Source of the DNA: Ectocarpus siliculosus
Lineage: Eukaryota > Sar > Phaeophyceae > Ectocarpales > Ectocarpaceae
NCBI GenBank assembly: GCA_000310025.1
Contig: FN649750.1
Location: 3,002,406-3,064,431, forward strand
Reading direction: 5' to 3'
DNA: 62,026 nt
The notes beneath the pieces are model-generated. The model made no database searches, was not told where the DNA came from, and worked only from the letters and a program-made list of their open reading frames with translations. The position numbers and the translations under genes were made by a program. Below are positions 23,624 to 35,862 of this stretch, piece by piece. Every line of letters begins with the position of its first letter. The first letter of the stretch is position 1.

Positions 23624-24363
23624 CGCAAACCCGTTCACTGCGGTGTGCTTCCACTGCTTTCCCCCCTGTCAGGGAATCGGGGCGTCCGCCGCGATTGTGT
23701 CATGTGCTGTGCGTGTATGATATGTGCCAGGCGCAGCGCGGCTGCTGTGTGCGTTGTGCGTCTCTACAGTCTATTTTTTTTCCTTCTTTGTTCCAAGCAC
23801 GCAACGAACGTTTGTTGTTTTGACATGCTCATTTGCAACAAGCTGTTTGAGAGTGCCGATACGGCGGTTGCAACCTCTCGACCGCAACAGCTTGGGTAGG
23901 GATGCGGTTTCGTGCGGTGTGCGCATAAAACCCAAGGATCACCCGGTGCAGTTTTTTAGCTCAAAGGAGAAAGAACGAGCAATGGGCTAGACCCCTCTAG
24001 AATCCAGTAAAAAATGTTCTTGGTCCTTTCGGGTACCGGGTGCGGACAAAAAAATCCAACCGAGTGATTCATAGAGTATGATCTGCAGACAGGTGTTGGC
24101 AAGTGTGAAGCGCCAACTCTCCACCTGGAGCCAGCATTTTTTTATTGTGAGATCTGGGTCTCAGTCCAAGATAATAATAATTCGGCCACCGAGTCAGGAA
24201 GAAAAAAGTGTGTTTTAGGCTGGTTGATGCCGTCTTTTGCTGGTCGTTAGCGGCCTAATCTCGAGTCTAACTGCACTGTTTTTGTTTTTTATTTTTGGGG
24301 AGGACACATATTAACGAGTGTGACTCTTTCGCTGCCGTAACGTTGTTCCACCCTCTTCTACAG

Positions 24364-24765
24364 GGAAGACAGCGCGGAGGGGACAGATCGACAGCAAGAG
24401 CGGCGGAATCGGCAGCGTCTCGGACCCTCAAAAAGAGCGGCAGCTGCATATCTGCGACCGAGGGTCGGCTGGAAGAGAGACGCCTAGCAAGAAAACTGGC
24501 CAAGGAAGTTGAGCTGACGGGCCGGCGGGCTGGCCTAACAACGGAGAAGGAGAAGAGGGACGCCGTGAAGAAGGCGCGGCGGGAGGCCGCCCACAAGAAG
24601 GCGAAGGAGGAGGAGGAGCAGCAGAGGTTGCAGAACGACCACGACAGAAAAAGGGAGCGGGCCTGGGAAATGAACAGAGAAAAGTCGAGGATCGGGGTGG
24701 AGAGATCAAGGCGCTCGACACCCGGGCGGTCGAAGAAGCCGCAAAGGGCCACGAAAAAGGCCTAG
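24364..24765 (+). CDS. Terminal exon of a charged coiled-coil protein, unknown
   Basis: A strong acceptor (pyrimidine tract ending CTTCTACAG at 24363) opens a 134-codon frame ending TAG at 24763-24765. There is no ATG until near the end, so upstream exons must exist but were not found. The sequence is rich in Arg, Lys, Glu and Ala with a likely coiled coil through KKARREAAHKKAKEEEEQQR, and ends in a basic tail (GRSKKPQRATKKA) that could be a nuclear signal. GC and codon use resemble the confident exons nearby rather than the surrounding repeats. No family is recognised. Confidence 0.5.
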   Translation, partial: GRQRGGDRSTARAAESAASRTLKKSGSCISATEGRLEERRLARKLAKEVELTGRRAGLTTEKEKRDAVKKARREAAHKKAKEEEEQQRLQNDHDRKRERAWEMNREKSRIGVERSRRSTPGRSKKPQRATKKA

Positions 24766-27389
24766 GTGACTGTCATGTTGTCCAGAATGGCATTTCGTCT
24801 TCAGCCTAAACCGAGTGACGGGGCGACTTCACACCTCTTTGTGCTCATGCAGGTTGGTTGCGCCACATCGATGGGCCTGGATCTAGTGATTTTCTTGCCC
24901 GCGAGCAAACGGTAGAGGCTAGAGGCAGACCCAAGTATGTGCGGCACTCCATGACACGCCAATGCAGTACCACTCTCCAGCCTAGCGTTGTTTGTGCCTC
25001 GAGGTATTTTTGATAGATATATACATATACATATACGACCGACGTTGGAAGTATTTTTGTTCAAACCGTGTGTGTGTGGGCCCCATTTGGCCGCTGAGTA
25101 TTCGTACATACGTCAGTGTTGAGTGTGAAGAAGGTCTGTAATTGCTGTCGGCGGCTGAGGTGGGGACGGCACAGCAGTCTGCAGCACGTGTAACCCGCAC
25201 CGTGGCCGGCTACCGTTAGTTGCGTGCGGAACCGTTCCAAGCTCTCATTAGAAACTGTATTTTGTTACCGCGGGGCCGAGGTATTTTTTTCATTTATTTT
25301 TGTCTTCACTTCAAATCAGCGCTCACAGCACTAGTGCCGTTTACTCCAACCCGTGGTCACACAGAAGGTCCCCTCTCTACCCTCCCCTCCTGCGGTACTT
25401 TGCCTTCGATTTTTAATGCGAGAAGAGTTTAGCACTCTCTTCCCTCTGTGTATACACGAGCTAGCGCTATCGACTAGGCCAGGAGCGGAAGCGAGAGAAA
25501 AACTCACTTTGCAAGAAAAGCTCGCTTACGCCGGGATTCGAACCCCTAACCTGACCTCTAGGTATACTTCCCTGTGAAATCCTTTCCTCACAAAACGTTA
25601 CTCGGTGGGAGGAACTACGCGATAGGTACGTTCGACGCGAAGGTCGGACGTCCGAAGAACACTGGACTGGAGCTGTGTTTTTCCCACCAAACCTACATTG
25701 GGGAAAGGGAAGCGGCAAGAGAAGCCCATCTATTTTCATTTGCAACGACGGACGAAAGAAAATCTTGATGACATCGTTGGGGTCAGACTGTACGTAGGTC
25801 CGGTATTGTTGTATGCCTTTGTGTCACGTATGTGAAGATAGGCATGCCCAGGGGTTTTGCACAGGCGGAGAAAGGTCTGGCCGTTGCCGATCGATGTGGT
25901 TGTTGACCATGTCCGTGTGTTTCGGTGTCAGATTTGGTTGCTTGAACGTTAATGTCAATACTCCTGGTCACGCGTGGGGGAAATTTTGTAGTGTGAGCAA
26001 AAAGCACGTGGCAGTTGGGCAAAAATTTCAGAATGACCTCAAGCAAGCATGAGTGAACAGGTTGTCGCCTGCATCCAAAGCCCTGCCACGAAACCCACTC
26101 TTGGGTTGTGCGTCGTGCGAACGGGCGAAAACTAAATGTCACTGCTTGTAGTCGTGGGAAGGGGTGAGGTTCTCGGCAGTACCTTTTGAAGGTAGTACGA
26201 GGGGTCTGGCACAAAGGGAGCTCTCGCAACCCACAGTTTCTTACCCTGTTGAACGGTCGTCTCGAGCAAGCCGGAGAAGCCACAACGGTGGTCCTGTTGG
26301 CTGTTGTAGCATCGCTTTCGGCACAAGATGAAATCGTGTAGAGAGGGCCAGAAAGCATCGGCCGTGCGCTGCCTGTCCTGATCCTAGAGGTCATCACCCA
26401 CTTAAAAAAGAACGTAGCGTTGATAGTTTCGGACTTTAAAATGGCTCTGTGTGCATGGACACATCAGGGTCCTGATTCTATCCTGGTGTCGTGTGTGTAG
26501 TACGGTATGCTTCATGCCAATTGCCATGAAGCACAGCAGCTTGCCGTCCATGAAACCAGGCAGCCTCGATGGTCAACCGCGACACCAATAATTTTACCTG
26601 TTTACGCTGGGAAATACACCCTTGCGTTCCACTCACCTTTTCGTTCCCAGAGCTTGCGAATCCAAATATCCCCCTCTGTCCAACTACACACGCTGTCTAG
26701 TGTGCCGTTCCCCGCATGTGAACCATCGTTGAAAACGAGTACTCCCAACGGATCCTCAAGGTATGACACCCCAGCATACCGGAGATGGCTCTAACAAATG
26801 TCGATAGTTTCAACATACAACGGTGTGCCCGGTGTAGTGAACACCTCTGCTTTTTGTACCTCACCCCAAACATTTTTTCATAAATTGAAGGTCGACGCTG
26901 CTGCTGTAAACAATCGATGGAACACTTTTGCGTTCACCAGAGAATCGCGAAGCGCTGAGTTTCTCTGTGACCGAAATCCCGCGCTCACTATAGCTCCGTT
27001 GTGAGAGTTGACTTCACTTCTGGTGATACGGCATCTCAAGATGTTTCTACTCACACTTCATCAGTTGTCAAGGCTTCATCCGACCCTCCCTTCAACACCA
27101 CGACATCATCACATGCACTACCAGATGCATGTCTGGAACGGATATCTTGAGGTGCATTCTCGCTGCGCACCGAAGAATCCTGGGAAGTGAGGCCCTCCTC
27201 GTCAGTTTTGCTTCTTTCCGGCTAGGTGCTTGAACCTAAAGGCAGGTTTGGACGGCAACGGAGAAGAGGGGAAGCACGGCCATTGTACATATCTGAAACC
27301 TGCATACATACCGGGAATTTTCACATTCCCTTTTGACGCGAGGAGAGCCTTTGCGCGGCAGCAACTATCTACAGAGAGAGCGGGAGGTC

Positions 27390-28290
27390 TGCGTGTACCT
27401 GCCTGTTGGTGGACATGTGGTAGGCGCACCACACGCGAACGGATGTTTGCATCGCATAGAAAACATAGTATGGCTCGCCGTCGCAGGAGGTATCCCATCC
27501 AGTCATGGTCGTTGCCTGCCGTAATAGGCGGACGTCGTTCGGCGTCTGCTCTACACTGCTCTGAAGCAAAAACAGTGATCGAGCTATATCTACATATGCA
27601 TGCACACATTTTTTTCTCTCGTTGCAGGAAAACTTGCTTCCATTAAGAACCCGAGAATTTCACTGCTGTATCCCGACGGGCAGGAGGAGTTGGGTGCGTG
27701 GGAGATGCCGTCACAACACAGCTAGCCCCACACTCCTACGACTATGTACAGTCGGCGTCTGGCCGATACGAAAGTCGAAGGTGGGCATGATGAAGGTCGA
27801 CCCGTCCTGCGTCGTTCGGTGTACAATGATAAATGCGAAAGATGGACTACGTAAAGATACAGCGGTCTTCTCAGCAGTGCCAAAGAAAAATGCAACCATG
27901 TCGCAAAAAAATGAAGAAAATTTGAGTGGGATAATTGTAATAAAACACCGCATCCTCTGTTGTTACAGGCAGGTTTGCTTCCACAACCAACCCGGGAACG
28001 CAACCCACTCTTGTCTTTCGGCCTGGAAGACTCCAATCGACGCAAGCACCGGTAGGAGAGTGCGTGGAAGATGCCGTGACAGCACAACTCCACTCTCCTA
28101 CGACATCTATATACTGTCGTTGTAGCACCATGTGGAAGATCGCGGTAACGACAACATCGCGAGAGCTCTGCGTGTACCTGTCGTCGACACATGTGGCAGC
28201 CGCACGACACACGAACGGATACTTGCATCGCATTGTAGTATGGTTCGCCCTGGCAGGAAGTATCCTATCCAGTTAGGTTCCGTTCGCCTG
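27390..28290. repeat. Duplicated modules arranged A-B-B'-A'
   Basis: Module A (about 27390-27520) shares CTGCGTGTACCTG, CACGAACGGAT-type and GCATCGCAT blocks with A' (about 28165-28280). Module B (about 27625-27750) shares GCTTCCA, GTGCGTGG-AGATGCCGT and CTCCTACGAC blocks with B' (about 27970-28115). Copies are diverged and in the same orientation, so this is probably the decayed end of a tandem or nested transposon duplication. Confidence 0.5.
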
Positions 28291-29578
28291 GGCACGGCAT
28301 ATATACCACGCAAAGAACCACACCCAGCAGGCGGTGCAATTTCATGTGGGAGAGAGTCGCGCCAACCCTTGTTGAACGTTGGTTCTGGTGGTAGACGGCC
28401 GGCTACCGCCAGCAGCAAACTGTAAACTGTTTCTGTATTAATCTAGATAGACCTGGGCTATCTGGCGAAAACGGAACCTCTGGCAGGCGTGGTGAATTAT
28501 TGTACCCATTCTTACGTGCACACCATGTTGCGAAAAGAAGCGAGGCGACACATGTACGGCTTTCTTAGCAGGCTTCCCCGTTCCTTGTTGAGAAGCTTAG
28601 ACTTCCTCGGCGGTTTTCGGGCGTTGTTTTTGACGGTAGTCCAGGATGTGCCGGCTGGGGTGCGCAAAGCTGGTTGTGCGCGGCCACGTTGGTCCTCCGC
28701 TGAACCCTTCGCGCGGGTCCATATGTTTCGTTGCCGTCCGACGCTTGGTCAACAGAAGGAGGCGGAGGAGGAGCGGCGGAAATACGTTCGCCACGCACAG
28801 CGCGGTTTTTGAAGGAGACGACAATTGGACGGCTAGATTCGCGGATGGTATTCATCGAGACTCAAAATTGTTTTGTCCCTAAAGCAACGGAAATGAAGCG
28901 CTATTGATTTGTACTTTTCTTCCGGTTGCAACGTATTGGTTGGCCTTCGGGCATCGTGCATTGAGCATCCTTTTCAAGTAAATTCGCTGAGTGAGGTGGT
29001 GTGGCTCCAGGTTGGTTCACGTAAAATGAAGCCCCATTTCATGTCGGTATAGGTTTCCAAGCTTAGCAGTGCCGGAGTAACGTTCAGAAAATTCTTGTCG
29101 ATTGGCAACTTTACTCCTCCATCCACGTGCTCGTAGAAGATAGATAGCCACGACTACCGCCTTCCTCCCAGACACCGATTATTGGGTTTTTCGAGATATG
29201 CAGTGCTTGAAAAACATCTACATCCACTCGGGTCAACACTCGGACAGTGAATCCCGTACCGCGTAGTACGATGTGGCGTTTCTTCGAACGCATTTTGCGG
29301 TTGGCCTAAGATTGTTGCTACCTCGATTCGACATTTTGACCCTAGTTATACTTCGGACTGTTCATCTTTTCCGTCTGGTTCTCGTTGCTTCGTGTTTCAA
29401 ACCCGTCACTGTCCCACCCGAATTCCTATCCGGAATCTTTGGCGGCTTCCCACTAGACATCAATAGCCTTTCTAGTTCCTTTGAAGTCGCCACGACATTA
29501 CTATTGCCCGACACAAGGTTGGGCCTCAGAACCTCAATGAACGAAGTCAGTCATTTTTTCTCTGTCAACATGGCTTTC

Positions 29579-30181
29579 GAGCTCCCGCCCCACATACTCC
29601 GCCTCCATGGTGAATGGATGTGAATGGATGCGTGCGCATCGACACATACATTCCGGTAGGATTGAATCGGTACTGATAGAAGTTACGGTTCATAGCGCCT
29701 AGGGGAGAGAGCCTGGACTCCCAACACAGTCCAGATATATGTTCGTATTTTGAGGTACCAAAGTGAACACGGAGGCCATTCCGGGTGTGTGCAACACACC
29801 ATTGCCCGGGCGCAGGCACAGAATCCGAAGGGGGCAGCACACCTTGCACCGAAACATCCACGCTAGCTAACCGCTTTACGAGAACCACGACCACCGACGG
29901 ACGCCGGCTCTTGACAAGGACCAAGAACCGATAACCAAGGTCCCGTTCGTGATTTCAAACTTTCGCTTACTTACGCGAATGTCGAGTACGCCGAGTGTGC
30001 TGAAGACCAGCTGCTTCTTGATCCTGTAGTCCATCCCGGTCTCAATCCTGACCGAGCATGGAACGTTGTATGTGTCGGGGGGGCGGAGTGAGCGACTCCA
30101 ATCTGCCAAATGTCGCGCGCGGCCGTTGCCGGTTGATTGATTGAGCAGCGGATTTTCTCTTGTCGTGTTCTCTACACCCAT
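29579..30181 (-). pseudogene. Possible two-exon coding fragment, unknown family
   Basis: On the minus strand an open frame to 29975 ends at a strong donor (CGC|GTAAGTAAG). An acceptor ending TAAAG at 29874 opens a frame in the matching phase 0. The joined text would run LVFSTLGVLDIR into RLASVDVSVQGVLPPSD, then WCVAHTRNGLRVHFGTSKYE. No domain is recognised. Further protein-like text on the same strand near 29.3-29.5 kb is in a different frame. It could be a decayed gene or chance. Confidence 0.25.
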
Positions 30182-31034
30182 CTGGACGGAAGAGACTCGT
30201 CACCGTCGTGCCAGCAGCCTCATGTCACGCCTGTCGCCCAAGCTCCAGCTGCATCTCTAATAGACACTGTTGTTCGGCGTGCCCACGTATTCCGTAGCTG
30301 TCTCTCGTGCTCCCAAGCACAACGACGTGCCGCCCGAACGTGCTCTTCCATACCATAACATGGAGGCTCGGCGGGGATCAGGTCGGTTCTTCGTGACCCG
30401 GTCATTGGAATCAATTAGCCATTCCATTCGGTACATACGTTATCATTTTTGTTCATCAAATATATTAAAATAATGAACAAACATACATTGAAACTACTCC
30501 TACATTGAGTAACGGATTCTTGGAATGAGCATCCCAGTCAACGCGGAATGCTCCACTTTTCCCGTGTCCTCTCTTGAATCGCTCCTTTCTGGATTTCGCT
30601 GTTCGCTGACGAGCTTTCGGGTCCGCCCACAGAGGACATAGGCTTATCCGCACAGATATGAGGCGAAAGGAGGTCGGAGTGCTCTCACAAGTACCCGCCC
30701 TGTTGGGGACGGTCAGGCCGATGGCATCGTCGCGGATGCCAACCCTAACAGGTTCATTCATTCAGCAGATCGGGATTTCAACAGTCCACATCTGGTTCTT
30801 GCGAGAGGCAAACGATGGGAGGTAGCCGGCGTCATTTGGAGCTACATACCAATAACAATATCCAATTGTGCCACATCGTCGGCACGTCGGGTGTTTGGTG
30901 GACTGGCTCCAGCATGCCACGCTGTGTACGCACAGAATCACGGAGATCACTGCTGCTGTTTTTTTCTTCTTTTTGATTGAAACCGATCTCCGTCCGGACC
31001 CGATATTATCGACGATGCACACTATAATAGACAT

Positions 31035-31310
31035 TTAGGGGGACTTTCGGCGGAAAGTTCCCGCGGGACATTCCGCGGGAAGCGGAACGTCCCGCGGAAG
31101 GTCCGAAACGCCCCGCGGGACATTCCGCGGAATGTCCCGCGGGAGGCGGAAACTTTCCGCTTCGCGCGGAACCTTCCAAAACTTGCCGCGGAAGGTTCCG
31201 CGGGACCTTACGGACTTTCCACGGAAGCTTTCCGCTTCCCGTGGAATGTTTCGCGGAATGTTCCGGACTTTCTGCGGGAAGTGCGGAAACTTCCGCGGCA
31301 CGTGGGCATA
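31035..31310. repeat. Dense cluster of short CCGCGG-centred palindromes
   Basis: About 275 bp are built from imperfect repeats of TTCCGCGGGA, TCCCGCGGGA and TTCCGCGGAA interleaved with GGAACNTTCC-like pieces. Every unit is itself palindromic and the period is irregular (about 10-25 bp). It is much richer in CG dinucleotides than its flanks and starts beside a run of G. No coding role is evident. Confidence 0.75.
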
Positions 31311-31699
31311 GTTTCCTGTTCGGGAACCGAATCGACCAGGTGAGTGTGATGATGAAAAATAGCCCCCCCAGCAGGTAATCGAACATGTATGCGACCGCCG
31401 ACCCCTCGATCGCACCTGCCTGACGGAATGCTGATGGGGCCCGCCGCCATGAGGACCAAGGATATCACTATGCATGAACCTTGATTTAGCCCATACTTAT
31501 AGGTGAGACAGCAGTCGAGTCAACAACCCAACTACAACGCCATGCGTCTCCAGAGCGTCACTGACCTTTTTTCCACATTGGATAGACGAATCATCAACAA
31601 CAGCCTCGGGCCTAGACACCTCATACAAATCCGCCCGGGGTTTCCATGCCATCGTCTACACATCATGTGCGTCAATTCAATGTTGTCGTCTTTTTGCGG

Positions 31700-33130
31700 A
31701 ACACCAAACGTGTCGTTGTCCCCCCCTTTCTTGGTGCCCTGGTTTACGCCGAGCGAGTGATTTTCATGGATCCTACGTGTGTTTTCGGGCGAGATCAGGG
31801 ACGGACGTTAACCGATTTCTTCGCGTACCTGTCGGTATTTTATGGTGTATGGTTCGCAACGATGGGGCGCTCACAATTTGACCTGTCTGCAGCGCTCTTC
31901 ATTCGTAAGGATTCATCGGAATGAGTAACGTAGCCGGATTTGCTCGTAATCGCGATAATAATCGGGTCATTTTAGTGCTTGTCCCGTGTGGTCCGGAGTT
32001 CAGGTCGGAATGAGTTTAACCTTTGTCCTAACTTTTCTCGGTGCTCTGATGTTCTACGCCGAGGGATTTTCATGGACCCTACGTGTGTTTTCGGGCGAGA
32101 TCAGGGACGTTAACAAATATTGACTTCGCGTACCTCTTGGTATTTTATGGTGTATGTTTTTGTTCGCGACGATGGGACGCTAACAACTTGACCTGCCTGC
32201 AGCGTTCGTCATTCATAAAGATTAATCGGAATGAGAAATGTCAACGGATTTGATCGAAATCGCGATCATCATCCGGTCATTTGTGTGCTTGTCCAGTGTG
32301 GTCCGAAGTTTAGGTCCGTGTAGCTTCAGCCATTGTCCTACACTTTCCTAGTGCTCTGTTTGGCGTTGGGTGCTTTTCATGGATCCTACGTGTAATATCG
32401 TTGGGTTGGCAGAGACGATAAAGATTTGTTCTTCTCGTGCTTGTTGCTTTTTTATTGTGTATGGTTTCGTTCGCGACGATGGGACGCTCACAATTTGACC
32501 TGCCTGCAGCGTTCGTCGTTGATGGCAACCATTCATCGAAATGAGTACTGTAACCGGGTTTGCTCGTGATCGCGATCATCATCCGGTCATTTTGTTGCTT
32601 GTCCTGTACGGCCCGGAGTTAAGGTCCGAGTAGCTTTGACCACCGTCCTCCCCTTCTTGGTGCTCTTTTGTACGTTGGCTGTCTTTCGTGGAATATATGC
32701 ATGAATTCGGTGGGCCGGCAGGCATGTTCAAAGATATTTTCTTCGCGTAACTCTTGGACTTTCACAGTGTATGTCTTTGTTCGCGACGATGCGACGCTCA
32801 CAAATGGACCCTCCTGCTGCGTGATCGTTGGTAACCATTCATCATCGGAATGAGCAACGTCACCGGGTTTGCTCATGATCGCGATCATCATCCGGTCAAT
32901 TTTTTACTTGTCATTGTCGCGTATGGCCCGGAGTTCAGGTCCGAATGAGTTTATCCACTGTCCTACCCTTTCCCGGTGCTCTGGTCTACGCCATGTGATT
33001 TTCATGGATCCTACGTTTGTTCTCGGTGGGCTGGCACAGACGTTACAGACAAGTGGTTTCTTCGTGTACCTGTAGGTTTTTGTTGTGTACTTGCTCCCGA
33101 GGATGGGACGCTCACAAACTGACCTTGCCT
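31700..33130. repeat. Tandem satellite, about 308-bp period, five diverged copies
   Basis: The block CATGGATCCTACGTGT recurs at about 31766, 32071, 32379 and 33004, with a degraded copy at about 32687, giving spacings of 304-317 bp. Other blocks recur at the same period: GATGGGACGCTCACAA, TGACCTGCCTGCAGCG, TCGGAATGAG and CGCGATCATCATCCGGTCAT. Copies differ by substitutions and small indels. No conserved open frame spans the unit. Confidence 0.85.
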
Positions 33131-34883
33131 GCCTATTGTCGAGAATGGGTTACCATGGTACCAGAATAGCAGCCGTTCGTCGCGGTGGTTCTCGGTACGC
33201 TACCCGTGGTTCGAATGTGCTGCGTCTAAGGTGTGCGTTTGGAGCAAAACACTCACAATGATTGCGGTTCGTGGGCGTCCGAGTGACTGGACAATATCGC
33301 CTTTCCCCCTTTCTGTTATGACAAAATTGAGCGCGGTTTTGACAGATCTGGTGTGCTTATTCGAGGTGCGTGTGGTCGAGTGTAAGGAAGGTTTCATGGC
33401 GCGCATGTTGTCGGTCACTTCCTTCTCTGCGTTTTCGCTTTGCGCCTGCCGGACGCTACTGGCGCACGTACCTGCAGGTCGACGAGTATGGGTTTGGGTA
33501 GCGGTTGAATCGCAGTCCGTTGCCTGGTTCATTTCGACTTGTCGATCCGTCCTTGGGAGTGTGCCTCGTGGATGGTTTCCCAATCTCGTGGAAGAACAGT
33601 TAATCTTCTCTATTCATGCATGTCCGAGTAGACTACTCGATCGGGACGGCCAAGAAAGTGATGCACGCAAATAATAAATGTGTGTGGTATGGTTATGATA
33701 TTGGCACATGATCGTTGAGATCAGCATCGACGACGATACCCGTGCGATCAATACTAGCTCAAAATGAAACTGGGATTCCTTGAGGTGGCGGAAAGGAGGC
33801 AAAGCTGGGTGTCATGTATTGGATACAGTATAGCACAGTACTGTATACTAGTAGCAGGTATGACTTGGTTGAAGGAAAAAAGAAGTGCACACAATAACCC
33901 TATAGCACAGATTCAGATATATATAGCGGTGCGAAATAGCAACGCAATGTATACAATGGGCGCACAACAAGGGAGCAACACAACAGGGACTAGTATGGAG
34001 AAGTGAGATGAATGGAGTAAGCTTGACAAGACGAAATCTTTATGCTGGGCACGGTACAGACCGGGCCCGGAGATAGGAAACGTTAAAATCGGGCCGAGCC
34101 TCAATTTCTTATTTCGGGCAGAAGGACAAGCCGAAGTCGGCCCAATTTCTTAAAACGGAGCCCAATTTCTCCACCTGCTCCGGGTATAGCATTCCACAAG
34201 GCCGAATGGCCCAGACGCGTCAAAGTGTGATTCTATTCGAATTATCGACCAGGAATACATCGGTGGGAATATTTTGGAGTATGCCAACGGGAACAAACAG
34301 CGTTGGCGCTGATGGAAATGATGGTGATGGGTGGCCTTGTTTATCGCTTGGTAGGCTATGTCGCATGTACGCCTAGAGCAAGCCAGGCGCACGCCCCGTC
34401 TACTCATTCCCCTGCTCCTCGGTGCCATCCGGCCCTTTTCGGAGGTGTGGCATGCCTCGTTGCCTAGTTCTTTCTCCCCTTATTCCACTGTTACCTGTGT
34501 CTTGGATGTTGGCCTCCACTCAACATCTCCCGTGTCGCGGGAGGGGGAGAGAGAGAGAGCGCGAGATCGAGAGAGATAGAGAGAGAGAAGGGGGAGCGAA
34601 CAACTCCGTGCGGGAGCACACATCCTACCGCGCAAGAGCCGACACAGTAGGCGATTCAGCCTGTTTCTGCGCTGGGTCTTGGAAACTCCCCACTCTCCAC
34701 CTCTTTGGACGCGCTGCACGTGTTCGACTCAAACTCCGTGGACAAACTCAATAGCAGCATACAATCACGTCGGTTTTTCGATATCATCCACAGCCAAACA
34801 ACATGCAGGACCTTGCCTACCAAGGGATAGTCCACAGCTGCACCTACGGCTTGCGGTGTAATGCAAGGGAGTTCCATCGCAAA

Positions 34884-35360
34884 TCATGGGTTGTCAAAGA
34901 GTGAATTGGGGTTCCAAAAAATTCGACGGAATAGTGAAACGTTCCATTGAATTCGGTGGGTGTGGAATTTCGTTGAAACCTTCAGTGTTGCCACGGAAGT
35001 GACTGTTGAATTTTCTCCGTCGGGCTCGTATACTGTGGCATGCACGGCGTAGTGTGGTTCCGTGGAAATCCAACCGTTGCACGTAACTTGGGGCTGATGC
35101 GGTACATTCAGTGCTAGCCGTTTTGCTTTGGTGTCAACGTGAAGGTTGAAACTCTGGGGCTCAGCAACACGGAATAGAGCCGAGGCGGCTGTAATCCACG
35201 TCGTGGAACACAAACCCACGCATATTTCACGAATGCTTCTGCTCTGAATGCACCCCACGGCGTCGATACTCCCGGAACTCGCACGAGGAGAGTCTGACAT
35301 CGTTCTGGCGTGCTCAGAACAGATTGAGGATCGGATGTGTGTGCCGACGTTCCCCGACAC
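34884..35360 (-). CDS. Unassigned 158-codon open frame
   Basis: An uninterrupted minus-strand frame with fairly balanced composition, for example FNLHVDTKAKRLALNVPHQP and WISTEPHYAVHATVYEPDGE, which reads like a beta-rich protein. No family is recognised, no flanking exons were found and no good promoter context is seen. It could be a transposon-derived or chance frame. Confidence 0.25.
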   Translation of the reverse strand: MSGNVGTHIRSSICSEHARTMSDSPRASSGSIDAVGCIQSRSIREICVGLCSTTWITAASALFRVAEPQSFNLHVDTKAKRLALNVPHQPQVTCNGWISTEPHYAVHATVYEPDGENSTVTSVATLKVSTKFHTHRIQWNVSLFRRIFWNPNSLFDNP

Positions 35361-35788
35361 CTAAAGAGATTTAATCTCCAAGGTTGGAGGGGCATTTCGT
35401 TGCCATTACATTTACCTGCCTAGCAGAGATTTGTTACTCGCTGATTGAAGCACGCACATAAATCACGTCACCCAAAAAAAAAGAGACAAAACGGCATCTT
35501 ATGCAACAGAAGGACAAGATATTGCTCACGCCCCCCCCCCTGTTCCACTCCTTCTTGGTCAGACAGCACCAGCAAAGTTACTTCCCTTATACACCCAACA
35601 CCCGCAAATTGTACAGTCAACGAGGGGACCAACGGTGGATTGCACTCAAACATAACTACCGAGGACTAAGGGGGGAACTGGAGAGAAGCAGGTGCTGATG
35701 ATACTCGAACACTGTCGACAAAATGAAAAAACGAGGCAACCAAACAGAACTATCACTCTTGCCTCCGTGGACACCTAGGGTACAATAA

Positions 35789-35862
35789 ATTCACTCCTTG
35801 TTCCAAGTATTTCACTCCTTGGTCAAGTGATTCACTCCTTGGTCAAGTAATTCATTCCTTCG
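35789..35862. repeat. Short tandem repeat, about 21-bp unit
   Basis: Four copies of a TTCACTCCTTGGTCAAGT-like unit, the last slightly diverged. Confidence 0.8.

Larger units (their letters stand above)
24766..31030. other. Gene-poor interval
   Basis: No confident gene. It holds duplicated modules at 27390-28290 and a possible two-exon minus-strand fragment near 29.6-30.2 kb (both listed separately). A tRNA-like T-arm string near 25540 has no matching D or anticodon arm. Open frames on both strands lack domain signatures. Confidence 0.4.

Noticed and set aside
25500-25600. tRNA-like string GGGATTCGAACCCC near 25540
   Set aside because: Resembles a T-arm, but no pairing acceptor, D-arm or anticodon arm is found on either strand at the right spacing.
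25783-26397. 204-codon minus-strand open frame
   Set aside because: No recognisable motif, no splice context and random-looking composition.
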